A stretch of DNA of 64,000 bases from Trebonia sp964581815 (GCA_964581815.1 CAZORE010000013.1:30502-94501), one strand, 5' to 3'. Positions 1 through 8,304 are shown, numbered from the stretch's first letter. Translations and numbers: made by a program. Notes: a model not told the origin generated them from the letters alone.

Positions 1-91
1 GGCCGCCGTGGCGCTGTCCCACCCGCACGACACCGACGTGCCGGCCGGGCTGCCGCTGCCGCGCTGGTCGTGGGACGGGCCGCAGGGCTAG
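1..91 (+). CDS. C-terminal end of a gene cut by the window edge
   Basis: An open frame runs from base 2 to a TAG at 89-91 and reads 29 residues ending in LPRWSWDGPQG. Third positions are almost all G or C, which fits coding DNA of this genome. No domain can be named from so short a tail. The next gene starts 59 bases downstream on the same strand. Confidence 0.5.
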   Translation, partial: AAVALSHPHDTDVPAGLPLPRWSWDGPQG

Positions 92-150
92 CCACCCGCC
101 CCTCCCGCTACCCGCTCCGCCGCTCCGGCGGTGTCGGGCATGATGGAGCC

Positions 151-771
151 ATGGACATCCCCCCGCGCCTGGCCCCGTTGCTCGAGCAGTTCGACTGGGG
201 GTGCCTGCGGCTGCTCAACCGGATGACGGGCCCCGAAGTGGACAGCGGTAACGGCTCGCCGGTCCCGGTGCAGCCGATCACCAGCGCGGAGTACCTCTGG
301 GAGCCGGTGCCAGGCAGCTGGTCGGTGCGCCGCCGCGCCGACGGGCCCGGGCCGGGCGCGACGTGGCTGGTCGGCGCGGGGGAGTGGGGCCGCGACGGCT
401 ACCGTGACAAGGAGCCCTACCCGCCGCCGTTCACCACGATCGCCTGGCGGGCCAGCCACCTCACCGAGATGCTGGCGATGCGCGCCGATTACACGACCGG
501 CAGCCGGTCGCTGACCAAGGACAGCTACGTGGTGCAGGGGGATGCGGAGGGCGCGGTCGCGGCACTCGCCGCCGCCGTCGAGTCATGGCGCGGCACGTTG
601 CTGGCCTGCGACGACGCCGCCCTGGACACCGTCGGCCACAGCGCCTACCCCTACGGCAGCGACGCCGAGGAGGCGTTCATCGACATCGTCTGGTGGGTCA
701 ACCAGGAGGTGCTGCACCACGGCGCCGAGATCGCGCTGCTGCGCGACCTCTACGGTGCCCACCGCGGCTGA
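151..771 (+). CDS. DinB-like (DinB_2 type) protein
   Basis: A 206-residue protein that looks like the DinB/YfiT four-helix bundle superfamily, whose members often bind a metal through three histidines and include thiol-dependent transferases. Candidate ligands are the His in WRASHLTEM near the middle and the two His in NQEVLHHGAEIALLRDLY near the end. The frame is open from base 70, but the ATG at 151 (MDIPPRLAPL) gives the usual family length and a natural N-terminus. Function beyond fold is not predictable here. It stands between the truncated first gene and a convergent NYN gene. Confidence 0.75.
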   Translation: MDIPPRLAPLLEQFDWGCLRLLNRMTGPEVDSGNGSPVPVQPITSAEYLWEPVPGSWSVRRRADGPGPGATWLVGAGEWGRDGYRDKEPYPPPFTTIAWRASHLTEMLAMRADYTTGSRSLTKDSYVVQGDAEGAVAALAAAVESWRGTLLACDDAALDTVGHSAYPYGSDAEEAFIDIVWWVNQEVLHHGAEIALLRDLYGAHRG

Positions 772-795
772 CCACCCTTTCTGGCAGGCGGCCGG

Positions 796-1620
796 TCAGT
801 CCGGCCCGACGGTGACGGTCGCGTTCCGCGGCCGTCGGGCGGTCGCGCGGCGCTTCTCCCTGACGTACATGAGCGCTTGCTTGCCGTCGCCCGGGCTGCG
901 CCGCTCGATCTCGAACAAGGTGGTGGCCGTGATCAGGTCGCTGAGCTTGCCGTAGCCGTAACTGCGCGAGTCGAAGTCGGGGCGCTGGTTGGTGATGATG
1001 TTGCCGACCGCGGAAAGCGGCGCCCACCCGTCGTCGTCCGACGCGGCCTCGACCGCCTTGCGAAGCATGCCGATGAGCGCGGCGTCGCCCTTGAGCTGCA
1101 CCCCCTTGGCGGGGGCCGGCCTGGCCTGCTTGGCACCGCCCGTGCTGGCCGCGAACTCGACGTCATCCTCATCCTCGGCGAAGTGCAGGTTCTCGATGTA
1201 GATGAACTTGTCGCACGCGGCGACGAAGGGCTTGGGCGTCTTACGCTCGCCGAACCCGTACACCGTCAGGCCGGACTCGCGGATCCGCTGGGCGAGCCGG
1301 GTGAAGTCGGAGTCGCTCGACACGATGCAGAACCCGTCGAACCGCCCCGAGTACAGCAGGTCCATCGCGTCGATCACCATGGCGGCGTCGGTGGCGTTCT
1401 TGCCCTTGGTGTAGGCGAACTGCTGTATCGGGTGGATCGACTGGGCGAGCAGCTGGTCCTTCCAGCCGCGCAGGTTCGGCCCGGTCCAGTCGCCGTAGGC
1501 GCGCTTGACGTGCGCGGTCCCGTACTTGGCGACCTCGGCGAGCAGACCCTCGGTGATGGACGGCTGCGCGTTGTCCGCGTCGATCAGCACCGCGAGCCGT
1601 GCGGTGTTCTCCGTGGCCAT
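796..1620 (-). CDS. NYN (PIN-like nuclease) domain plus LOTUS/OST-HTH protein
   Basis: A 274-residue protein. The N-terminal half carries NYN/LabA-type acidic motifs: LIDADNAQ near residue 10, TDAAMVIDAMDLL, and VSSDSDFTRLAQRIRESG; these residues form the metal site of PIN-like RNases. A linker rich in Glu/Asp follows, then a C-terminal LOTUS/OST-HTH domain (DGWAPLSAVGNII, SYGYGKLSDLI), an RNA- or G4-binding winged helix. The open frame extends upstream to 1908, but ATG 1620 (MATENTARLAVLIDADN) starts the domain and lies 4 bases after the TetR stop, so the two are probably one transcript. Likely role: RNA cleavage or RNA binding. Target unknown. Confidence 0.85.
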   Translation of the reverse strand: MATENTARLAVLIDADNAQPSITEGLLAEVAKYGTAHVKRAYGDWTGPNLRGWKDQLLAQSIHPIQQFAYTKGKNATDAAMVIDAMDLLYSGRFDGFCIVSSDSDFTRLAQRIRESGLTVYGFGERKTPKPFVAACDKFIYIENLHFAEDEDDVEFAASTGGAKQARPAPAKGVQLKGDAALIGMLRKAVEAASDDDGWAPLSAVGNIITNQRPDFDSRSYGYGKLSDLITATTLFEIERRSPGDGKQALMYVREKRRATARRPRNATVTVGPD

Positions 1621-1624
1621 GGGG

Positions 1625-2449
1625 CTAGTATCCTCCGCCGGTCCGGTCGATGAGGGCCTGAACGCCGTCAAGGATGGTGTCCACGCCGAACAGGAACTCC
1701 TCGTGCTCTGACATCGAGGTCGCCGGCTCCGGCTGCCAGGCGAGACGGTAAAGGCGCGGGTATGTCCGCTCGTCGACCAGCTCACGCAGCAGGGCCTCGA
1801 AGCTCGGCGGCGGCCCCGGCGAATCCCCGGCCCCGTCCGGTCCGGGGCCGGGCTGCCCAGCGCCGGCGTCCGCCGCCGCCGTGGCGGCCTTCGCGGCGCG
1901 CGTCGCATCGGCGGCCATCCGGGCCTCGCTCAGCGAGTAGGAGGCGAGCAGGCCGATGATCCGGATCTTCATCCCATCGGGCAGGCCGGTCTCGTCCATC
2001 GCCTCAAGACCGCGCTCCACGAAGTGCATCGAGTTCGGTCCCACCGGGGGCGCCGCCATCGGCATCTGCGTGATCCACGGGTGCCGGTCGAGCATGTCCC
2101 GCTGGATGACCGCCCAGGACCGCAGCCGGGACCGCCAGCCGTCTCCCTCGATCACCAGGCGCTCCGCGCCGAGCGCGCTCGCGTTCCACATGAGCTGGAG
2201 CAGCTCGTCCTTGTTCGCGACGTACCGGTACAGCGCCATCGTGGTGACGCGGAGCTCGGCCGCCACCCGGGCCATGGAGACCGCGTCCAGGCCCTCGGCG
2301 TCGGCGAGCCGGATGGCGGCGGTCGCGATGGCGTCCGCCGACAGCCCGGGCCGCGGCCCGCGCTTGCCGCGCTCGCGCCGCCCCCAGAGCAGGTCAAGCC
2401 CTGGGGGCAGCGGGCGGGGCGCGGCCCGTCCCGGCGTCGCCTCGGCCAT
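1625..2449 (-). CDS. TetR/AcrR-family regulator
   Basis: A 274-residue regulator. The HTH lies around residues 35-80 (LSADAIATAAIRLADAEG, MARVAAELRVTTMALYRYV), followed by a TetR_C_1-like ligand domain (WITQMPMAAPPVGPNSMHF). The insert AADAGAGQPGPGPDGAGDSPGPPPS is low complexity; only its character is meaningful. The start at 2449 is supported by an upstream TAGGAGGGC ribosome site; the frame could run to 2473. It is divergent from the ABC exporter at 2657, whose promoter carries a 7-bp-arm inverted repeat, so it most likely represses that exporter. Confidence 0.9.
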   Translation of the reverse strand: MAEATPGRAAPRPLPPGLDLLWGRRERGKRGPRPGLSADAIATAAIRLADAEGLDAVSMARVAAELRVTTMALYRYVANKDELLQLMWNASALGAERLVIEGDGWRSRLRSWAVIQRDMLDRHPWITQMPMAAPPVGPNSMHFVERGLEAMDETGLPDGMKIRIIGLLASYSLSEARMAADATRAAKAATAAADAGAGQPGPGPDGAGDSPGPPPSFEALLRELVDERTYPRLYRLAWQPEPATSMSEHEEFLFGVDTILDGVQALIDRTGGGY

Positions 2450-2620
2450 GTGCCCTCCTAAGACCAAAACCATCCGCCCGAACGAGTGCGGCTGACTCTC
2501 ATACCCCGTTCTACTCTCCTGCCCTCATCCCGCGTTCCACTGCTCTTATCCCGTTCCACGCGCCCGCGTTCGCCGATCACGTTACGCCGGCCCGGGGACC
2601 GGGCCGGCCCGGTCCCGCCC

Positions 2621-2656
2621 TTGACCTAACTGTGTACGACGCATACTATTTAGTGT
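2621..2656 (+). promoter_or_regulatory. Leaderless promoter of the ABC exporter
   Basis: TTGACC at 2621-2626 and TACTAT at 2644-2649 are separated by exactly 17 bases. The ATG at 2657 begins 8 bases past the -10 box, where transcription should start, and there is no Shine-Dalgarno sequence between them. The mRNA is therefore probably leaderless. Confidence 0.7.
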
Positions 2657-2669
2657 ATGACATACACAG
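2630..2669. promoter_or_regulatory. Candidate TetR operator over the exporter promoter
   Basis: CTGTGTA at 2630-2636 and TACACAG at 2663-2669 are perfect 7-base inverted arms. They flank an inner imperfect pair, CATACT (2642-2647) and AGTGTATG (2652-2659). The element covers the -10 box and the start codon, so a protein bound here would block transcription. The TetR gene next door is the obvious candidate; this is inference. Confidence 0.55.
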
Positions 2670-3466
2670 TAAAGGTGGAAGGCATCAGTAAGGCCTTCCG
2701 CGGCAAGACAGTCCTCGACGGCGTTGACCTCGCCGTCCCGGCCGGCCGGATCGCCGCCCTGCTCGGGCCGAACGGCGCGGGCAAGACCACGCTGATCCGC
2801 ATCCTCGCCACCCTGCTCCGCCCGGACGCGGGCCGCGCCACCGTGGCCGGGCACGACCTGCTCGGCGATCCCAGGGGCGTCCGCGGGTCGATCAGCCTCA
2901 CCGGCCAGTACGCCGCCGTGGACGACATGCTGACCGGCGAGGAGAACCTGCGGATGATGGCCAGGCTGCGCCACCTGCCCCCGCGGGCGGCCCGCGGCCG
3001 GGCGGCGGAACTGCTCGCCGCGTTCGAGCTGGCCGACGCGCGCCGCCGCCTGGTGAAGACCTACTCGGGCGGCATGCGCCGCCGCCTTGACCTGGCGGCC
3101 AGCCTGATCGCCCGGCCGGAGCTGCTGGTGCTCGACGAGCCGACGACCGGCCTGGACCCGCGCAGCCGGGAGCGGCTGTGGTCCGCCGTCAAGGGCCTGG
3201 CCGACGACGGCGTGACTGTGCTGCTCACCACCCAGTACCTCGCCGAGGCCGAGCAGCTCGCCGACCAGGTCGCCGTGCTGCACCAGGGCAGGATCGTGGC
3301 CGAGGGCACCGCCGGCCAGCTCAAGGCGGGCCTTGGCGCCGACAGCCTCGACGAGGTGTTCCTCGCGCTCACCGCCCCAGCCGATGACAACACAGCCGAT
3401 GATGCCGGCGACGCCGGCCGCGCCACTCACCCAGCGACCCGCCACCCTTCGGAGGTAACCCGATGA
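2657..3466 (+). CDS. ABC exporter ATP-binding protein (DrrA type)
   Basis: A 269-residue cytoplasmic ATPase for export, resembling daunorubicin-resistance DrrA. It shows Walker A GPNGAGKTT at residues 37-45, the signature YSGGMRRRLDLA, Walker B LLVLDEPTTGLD, and a switch region ending in TTQYLAEAEQLAD. The tail DDNTADDAGDAGRA is low complexity. The stop overlaps the permease start (ATGA), so the two are translationally coupled. The ATG lies directly at the expected transcription start. Substrate unknown; drug or antibiotic efflux is the family norm. Confidence 0.92.
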   Translation: MTYTVKVEGISKAFRGKTVLDGVDLAVPAGRIAALLGPNGAGKTTLIRILATLLRPDAGRATVAGHDLLGDPRGVRGSISLTGQYAAVDDMLTGEENLRMMARLRHLPPRAARGRAAELLAAFELADARRRLVKTYSGGMRRRLDLAASLIARPELLVLDEPTTGLDPRSRERLWSAVKGLADDGVTVLLTTQYLAEAEQLADQVAVLHQGRIVAEGTAGQLKAGLGADSLDEVFLALTAPADDNTADDAGDAGRATHPATRHPSEVTR

Positions 3467-4281
3467 CGACCGCCCTCACCCCCGGCTACGGTCCCGGTTA
3501 CGCGCTGAGCGACACCCGGGTGATGATCGCCCGCGGCCTGCGCCGCTCGGTGCGCGACCCGGAGGCGTTCATCACCGCGCTCGCCCTCCCCGTCATCTTG
3601 ATGCTGATGTTCGTCTACGTCTTCGGCGGCGCGTTCAACGCCGGGGTCGGCGCCGCGGGCGGCTACGCCAACTACGTGGTGCCCGGGCTGATCGTGCTGT
3701 GCGCGGGCTTCGGCGCGGGCACCACGGCGGTCGCCGTGGCCACCGACATGAGCAGCGGCATCGTCGACCGGTTCCGCTCGATGCCGATCGCGTCGGCGTC
3801 GGTGCTCGCCGGGCACATCGTGGCCAGCCTGGTGCGCAACCTGCTCGCCACCGCGCTGGTGATCGCCGTCGGGCTGGCCGTCGGCTGGCGCCCGGTCGCG
3901 GGCCCGCTCGCCTGGGCCGGCGCGCTCGCCATGATCGTCGCGTTCATCCTGGCCATGTCCTGGCTGGCCGCCTGCTTCGGGCTGGTGGTGGGCAGCCCGG
4001 AGGCGGCCACGGGGGCCACCTTCGCGCTGATGTTCATCCCGTACCTGAGCAGCGCCTTCGTCCCGGCCAGCACGATGGCCGCGGGACTGCGCCCGATCGC
4101 GGCCAACCAGCCGTTCACGCCGGTCATCGAGACCATGCGCGGGCTGTGGATGGGCCACACCTCGACGGGGGCCGCCGTCGGCCACGAGGCGTGGCTCGCC
4201 GCGGTCTACTGCGCCGCCATCCTGGTGGCCGCCGCGTCCGCGGCCAGCTGGCTGTTCCGGCACCGGACGGCGGGGCGGTAA
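3463..4281 (+). CDS. ABC-2 type exporter permease (DrrB type)
   Basis: A 272-residue integral membrane protein with about six hydrophobic spans (for example ALALPVILMLMFVYVFGG, VVPGLIVLCAGFGAG, AMIVAFILAMSWLAACFG) and the ABC-2 membrane family features of DrrB: N-terminal region DTRVMIARGLRRSVRDPEA and the C-terminal stretch NQPFTPVIETMRGLWMG. It overlaps the ATPase by four bases and would form the membrane half of the exporter. Expression should follow the upstream TetR-controlled promoter. Substrate not predictable. Confidence 0.92.
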   Translation: MTTALTPGYGPGYALSDTRVMIARGLRRSVRDPEAFITALALPVILMLMFVYVFGGAFNAGVGAAGGYANYVVPGLIVLCAGFGAGTTAVAVATDMSSGIVDRFRSMPIASASVLAGHIVASLVRNLLATALVIAVGLAVGWRPVAGPLAWAGALAMIVAFILAMSWLAACFGLVVGSPEAATGATFALMFIPYLSSAFVPASTMAAGLRPIAANQPFTPVIETMRGLWMGHTSTGAAVGHEAWLAAVYCAAILVAAASAASWLFRHRTAGR

Positions 4282-4353
4282 CCGGCGGGCGCCGTTCGGT
4301 ACCTGAGATATGGGTTCGGTGCCCGGTGTCGCCCCCGGTAGCATCATGCTGAG

Positions 4354-4379
4354 GCCAGCGCAACTGGTTCAGCGCTGGC
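4354..4379 (+). other. Hairpin in the thrS leader
   Basis: GCCAGCGC (4354-4361) pairs with GCGCTGGC (4372-4379) around the loop AACTGGTTCA, 60 bases before the thrS start. It has no U-tract, so it is not a simple terminator. No T-box sequence was recognised. It may be a leader control element, but I cannot show that. Confidence 0.35.
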
Positions 4380-4439
4380 GCCGCGGCGGCCGGGTTCTGT
4401 CGCGGCACATCCGTCCCGACGTCAACGTGAGGCAAAGCC

Positions 4440-6449
4440 GTGTCCCAGATCAAGATCCAAGTGCTCGACCGCCAGGCTCAGCGGAGTGAGCGCGAGGTGA
4501 CGACGGGGACTACCGCCGGCGACCTCTTCGACGGCGACCGGGACGTGGTCGTCGCCCGGGTCAACGGCCAGCTTCGTGACCTCGCCTGGGTGCTGTCCGA
4601 CGCAGACGCGGTGGAGCCGGTCACCGCGGACTCGCCTGATGGCCGCGCGGTGATCAGGCACTCCACCGCGCACGTCATGGCGCAGGCCGTCCAGCAGGCG
4701 TTTCCCGAGGCGAAGCTCGGCATCGGCCCGCCGGTGGAGAACGGCTTCTACTACGACTTCCAGGTCGACCGCGGGTTCACCCCCGACGACCTCAAGTCGA
4801 TCGAGTCCCGGATGCGTGACATCGTCAAGCAGGGGCAGCGGTTTGTCCGCCGCGAGGTCACCGACGCCGAGGCCCGTGCCGAGCTCGCCGGCGAGCCGTT
4901 CAAGCTTGAGCTGATCGGCATCAAGGGCAGTATTGGCCAGCACGGGGTCGGCGAGCACGGGGCCGGATCCGACGACGAGGCGGCCACCGAGGTCGGCGCG
5001 GGCGTCCTCACCATCTACGACAACGTGGACGGCAAGACCGGCGAGCTGCGCTGGAAGGACCTGTGCCGCGGCCCGCACGTCCCGTCCACCAGGCACATCC
5101 CGGCGTTCAAGCTGATGCGCAACGCCGGCGCCTACTGGCGCGGCAGCGAGAAGAACCCGCAGCTGCAGCGGATCTACGGCACCGCGTGGGAGTCGCGCGC
5201 CGCGCAGGACGACTACCTGAAGATGCTCGAGGAGGCCGAGCGGCGCGACCACCGCAAGCTCGGCGCGGAGCTCGACCTGTTCTCCTTCCCCGAGGAGATC
5301 GGCTCCGGGCTGCCGGTCTTCCACCCCAAGGGCGGCATCATCCGCCGGGAGCTTGAGAACTACTCGCGCCGCAGGCACGAGGACGCGGGGTACTCGTTCG
5401 TCGCCACCCCGCACATCACCAAGGGCCACCTGTTCGAGACCTCGGGGCACCTGCCCTACTACGCGGACACGATGTTCCCGCCGATGGAGCTTGAGGGCAG
5501 CGAGTACTACCTCAAGGCCATGAACTGCCCGATGCACAACCTGATCTTCCGGTCGCGTGGCCGCTCCTACCGTGAGCTGCCCCTGCGGCTGTTCGAGTTC
5601 GGCGCCGTCTACCGGTACGAGAAGTCCGGCGTGGTGCACGGGCTGACCCGGGTGCGCGGGCTGACCATGGACGACTCGCACATCTACTGCACCAGGGAGC
5701 AGATGGAGGACGAGCTCAAGTCGGTGCTCGCCTTCATACTCGACCTGCTGCGCGACTACGGCCTCGACGACTTCTACCTAGAGCTGTCCACCCGCGGTGA
5801 CTCGGACAAGTTCATCGGCTCGGACGAGGAATGGGAGTCGGCGACCAACACCCTGCGCACGGTCGCCGAGGCGTCCGGCCTCGAGCTGGTGCCCGACCCG
5901 GGCGGCGCGGCGTTCTACGGGCCGAAGATCTCTGTCCAGGCCCGCGACGCGATCGGCCGGACCTGGCAGATGTCGACCGTCCAGCTCGACTTCAACCAGC
6001 CGGCCCGGTTTGGCCTTGAGTACACCGCTGCCGACGGCACCAGGCAGCAGCCGATCATGATCCACCGGGCGCTGTTCGGCTCCATCGAGCGGTTCATGGG
6101 CGTGCTTATCGAGCACTACGCCGGCGCGATGCCGCCGTGGCTGGCGCCGGTCCAGGTGGTGGGCATCCCGATCGGCGACGCCCACGTGCCCTACCTGGCC
6201 GAGGTGGCGGACCGCCTGGTGGCGCGCCGCATCCGGGTCGAGGTCGACGACAGCGCCGACCGGATGCAGAAGAAGATCCGCAACGCCCAGAAGCAGAAGA
6301 TCCCGTTCATGCTGCTCGCCGGGGACGACGACGTCGCCGCGGGCGCGGTCTCCTTCCGCTACCGCAGCGGCGCGCAGAAGAACGGCGTGCCCGTCGCGGA
6401 CGCGATCGACGAGATCGTGGCCGCGGTCGAGTCCCGCGCGCAGGTCTGA
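4440..6449 (+). CDS. thrS: Threonyl-tRNA synthetase
   Basis: A 669-residue class II synthetase that charges tRNA-Thr. Order of domains: N-terminal TGS (about 1-65), editing/SAD domain with HSTAH and LCRGPH (the His/Cys residues of the Ser-tRNA editing site), catalytic core with zinc Cys in MNCPMH and the motif-2 region RVRGLTMDDSHIYC, and a C-terminal anticodon-binding domain. A short Gly/His/Asp-rich insert (QHGVGEHGAGSDDEAATE) interrupts the SAD domain. The start is GTG at 4440. A 158-base leader with a hairpin precedes it. Confidence 0.97.
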   Translation: MSQIKIQVLDRQAQRSEREVTTGTTAGDLFDGDRDVVVARVNGQLRDLAWVLSDADAVEPVTADSPDGRAVIRHSTAHVMAQAVQQAFPEAKLGIGPPVENGFYYDFQVDRGFTPDDLKSIESRMRDIVKQGQRFVRREVTDAEARAELAGEPFKLELIGIKGSIGQHGVGEHGAGSDDEAATEVGAGVLTIYDNVDGKTGELRWKDLCRGPHVPSTRHIPAFKLMRNAGAYWRGSEKNPQLQRIYGTAWESRAAQDDYLKMLEEAERRDHRKLGAELDLFSFPEEIGSGLPVFHPKGGIIRRELENYSRRRHEDAGYSFVATPHITKGHLFETSGHLPYYADTMFPPMELEGSEYYLKAMNCPMHNLIFRSRGRSYRELPLRLFEFGAVYRYEKSGVVHGLTRVRGLTMDDSHIYCTREQMEDELKSVLAFILDLLRDYGLDDFYLELSTRGDSDKFIGSDEEWESATNTLRTVAEASGLELVPDPGGAAFYGPKISVQARDAIGRTWQMSTVQLDFNQPARFGLEYTAADGTRQQPIMIHRALFGSIERFMGVLIEHYAGAMPPWLAPVQVVGIPIGDAHVPYLAEVADRLVARRIRVEVDDSADRMQKKIRNAQKQKIPFMLLAGDDDVAAGAVSFRYRSGAQKNGVPVADAIDEIVAAVESRAQV

Positions 6450-6491
6450 GCGGCCTGGCCAGCCGAGACGAGCCAGGATCGGGGCGCCGGC

Positions 6492-6992
6492 TCACTGGGG
6501 TGGCGGCGCGCTAGCTCCCTCAGGCTGGTCGTGAGGGACTGGTGCACCGAGAGGAGTGAACAGGAACAGCCAGGCCACGTTGAAGCCTAGGAAGACCAGG
6601 GCCGTGAGCAGCACGGCTATCGCGCGTTCCACCGCGGAGCCGCCGATCACGGCAAGTACCGCGACGGCCAGGTAGAGGACCAGCGCCACGATGTCGGCCG
6701 TGTTCCTGACTCTCGCGGCACCGGGCAGACCGCGCGCGGGGAACAGCGCGCCCGCACCGACCAGGGCCATGATCGCGAACGACACTTGCCAGAAGGCTGG
6801 AACGGCCGTATCGATGAGTGCGATAACGCTCATCAGGCCGGGCAGCGCGAAGAACAGCGCCACGCTGTAGGTCCGCCGCCTCAGTCCGGGACTTGCCCGG
6901 ACCTCGTCGGCCCGCATCTGGACAGCCACCAGCCAGAGGCCGAGCAGCGCCAGGCATGCCGGTGAAAGAGCGCCATAGAACGCATCAAGCAT
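6492..6992 (-). CDS. Hypothetical five-span membrane protein
   Basis: A 166-residue protein with about five hydrophobic segments (LSPACLALLGLWLVAV, SVALFFALPGLMSVIALI, VSFAIMALVGAGALF, IVALVLYLAVAVLAVIGG, IAVLLTALVFLGFNVAWLFLF) and a Pro/Ala-rich cytoplasmic tail. No catalytic motif was recognised. The start at 6992 follows a CGGGGGGC purine run. It converges on thrS with 42 bases between stops, and is divergent from the PadR gene. Confidence 0.65.
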   Translation of the reverse strand: MLDAFYGALSPACLALLGLWLVAVQMRADEVRASPGLRRRTYSVALFFALPGLMSVIALIDTAVPAFWQVSFAIMALVGAGALFPARGLPGAARVRNTADIVALVLYLAVAVLAVIGGSAVERAIAVLLTALVFLGFNVAWLFLFTPLGAPVPHDQPEGASAPPPQ

Positions 6993-7073
6993 GAAGCCCC
7001 CCGAGAACTAGTAAACCCGCTGTAATCGCAACGTTACGGCCTCGAGGTCCGCGGCGCGATCCCCGGTTTGCTG

Positions 7074-7103
7074 TACCGGCATCCGATATATCGGATGCCG
7101 GTA
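7074..7103. promoter_or_regulatory. 30-bp perfect palindrome, probable PadR operator
   Basis: Bases 7074-7088 (TACCGGCATCCGATA) are followed at once by their exact reverse complement at 7089-7103, with no spacer and no mismatch. The core CGATATATCG is AT-rich in a GC-rich region. It overlaps the TATAAA box at 7102-7107 and ends 12 bases before the PadR start. Autoregulation by the PadR protein is the simplest reading. Confidence 0.7.
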
Positions 7104-7107
7104 TAAA
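7102..7107 (+). promoter_or_regulatory. -10 box of the PadR gene, leaderless
   Basis: TATAAA lies 8 bases before the ATG at 7116 and no Shine-Dalgarno sequence is present, so the transcript should begin at or next to the start codon. No good -35 box is visible at 16-18 bases because the palindrome occupies that space. Confidence 0.45.
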
Positions 7108-7115
7108 GTGGCGTC

Positions 7116-7475
7116 ATGCCGAAGCGAGATCGATTGGCACCGCGTGACGAGACGGGGCTCGCCGGGTTCGGGCGCTATGCCGGGCCTGCCACGCTGATCC
7201 TGTCCAGTCTGGCCGACGGCGCCAAGCACGGGTACGCGCTGACCAAGGACGTCGAGGAGTTCGCCGGGGTCCGGCTCGCGCCGGGAACGCTCTATGAGGC
7301 GCTGTCCCGCCTCGAGTCGCAGGGGATGATCGAGGCGCTTGAGGCGGAGGACCGCCGGCGGCCCTACCGGCTGACGGCGGCGGGCGCGGCGGCGCTGCGG
7401 GCGCACCTGGCCGCGCAGCGCCGGGTCGCCGAGACCGGGCTGCGCCGTCTGGCGGCCAACTGGGGGAGCGCATGA
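7116..7475 (+). CDS. PadR-family transcriptional regulator
   Basis: A 119-residue winged-helix regulator. The PadR signature is clear: ATLILSSLADGAKHGYALTK, then LAPGTLYEALSRLESQGMIE and RPYRLTAAGAAALRAHL. PadR proteins usually repress a linked membrane or efflux gene and lose DNA binding on contact with small aromatic or drug ligands. The stop overlaps the next ATG (ATGA), so it is co-translated with the membrane protein at 7472. The upstream palindrome suggests autoregulation. Confidence 0.92.
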   Translation: MPKRDRLAPRDETGLAGFGRYAGPATLILSSLADGAKHGYALTKDVEEFAGVRLAPGTLYEALSRLESQGMIEALEAEDRRRPYRLTAAGAAALRAHLAAQRRVAETGLRRLAANWGSA

Positions 7476-8254
7476 CCCCGGGGCGCGAGGGCCCGGGGCA
7501 CGGCGGTCCGGCACGCGAGGGCCCGAGGGGCGACGCGGCCGCCCGGCTGCGGGCCGCCCGCCTCGTCCGCTGGTACCCCCGGCAGTGGCGGGACCGGTAC
7601 GGGGAAGAGTTCACCGAACTGCTCGTCAGTGACATCGCCGAGCGGCCAGACTCGCTGGCCCGCACCCTCGACGTCGCCCGGGCCGGCCTGCTCGCCCGGC
7701 TGGCCGGCGCCGGACTGACCGGCTGCGCGCCCGCCGGGGGGCCCGGCGGTGCGGGGGAACTGGCCGCGGCCAGGGCGCGGCACGCCGCCGCCAGCCTCGG
7801 CACCCTCGGTGCGGCAACTGCGGTGTTCCTCGTCGTCGGCGCCGCCCAGTGGTCCCAACTGGTGATCGGCTGGGTATGGGCGGCCAGGCTGCGGCAGCAG
7901 CAGCCGGACAGCGCACCCCAGTTGCTCGCCGCCGACAGGAACGCCACCCTCGGCGCCTCGGCCGCCATCCTCGCGCTGCTGGCTCTCGCCGTCCTCGCCG
8001 CCCTGCCGGTCCTCGCCACGGTGGCCGCCAGGCTCGCTGGCCTTCCTCGCCCGCCACCTGACGACTCCTGCCGGACGCGCGCACTTAGTATCAGTTCCTG
8101 CCAGTCCTTCCGTCTTCGTATCGATTCTGGTGATCTCCGCGCCCGTTATGTCCGTTATAGGACGCAGAAACTGATACGGAGTTGTCCCGGGATGTATATC
8201 GGCGGCCCGGAGACGCACCTTTGGCGCTCCCCGGGCCGCCTGGATGTCGCCTGA
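7472..8254 (+). CDS. PadR-coupled membrane protein, probably truncated
   Basis: The first 190 or so residues look genuine: the motif RLVRWYPRQWRDRYGEEF, typical of membrane proteins encoded beside PadR genes, and two hydrophobic spans (LGAATAVFLVVGAAQW and ASAAILALLALAVLAALPVLA). After about base 8050 the reading turns into a non-membrane tail rich in Ser, Cys and Arg with poor G/C bias at third positions. That tail coincides with the inverted-repeat element at 8083-8182. The original gene was probably longer and has been cut by a deletion or insertion. The stop at 8254 is only where the frame happens to close. Confidence 0.6.
   Translation: MTPGREGPGHGGPAREGPRGDAAARLRAARLVRWYPRQWRDRYGEEFTELLVSDIAERPDSLARTLDVARAGLLARLAGAGLTGCAPAGGPGGAGELAAARARHAAASLGTLGAATAVFLVVGAAQWSQLVIGWVWAARLRQQQPDSAPQLLAADRNATLGASAAILALLALAVLAALPVLATVAARLAGLPRPPPDDSCRTRALSISSCQSFRLRIDSGDLRARYVRYRTQKLIRSCPGMYIGGPETHLWRSPGRLDVA
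8083..8182. repeat. 100-bp element with 18-bp imperfect terminal inverted repeats
   Basis: Bases 8083-8100 (ACTTAGTATCAGTTCCTG) and 8165-8182 match as inverted repeats at 15 of 18 positions, including a perfect GTATCAGTT core. The inside is lower in GC than its surroundings and has no ORF. It looks like a miniature inverted-repeat element or the end of a lost mobile element. No clear target-site duplication was seen. Confidence 0.5.
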
Positions 8255-8304
8255 GGGGCCGGTATCAGCCGCCCACGTGTTGGCGAACGGTCATGATCTT
8301 TTGC

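Noticed and set aside
4282..4439. T-box in the thrS leader
   Set aside because: The conserved T-box sequence was not found; only one simple hairpin is visible.
6359..6547. Minus-strand ORF of 62 codons over the thrS end
   Set aside because: It overlaps thrS codons and the following membrane gene, and has no ribosome site or coding character.
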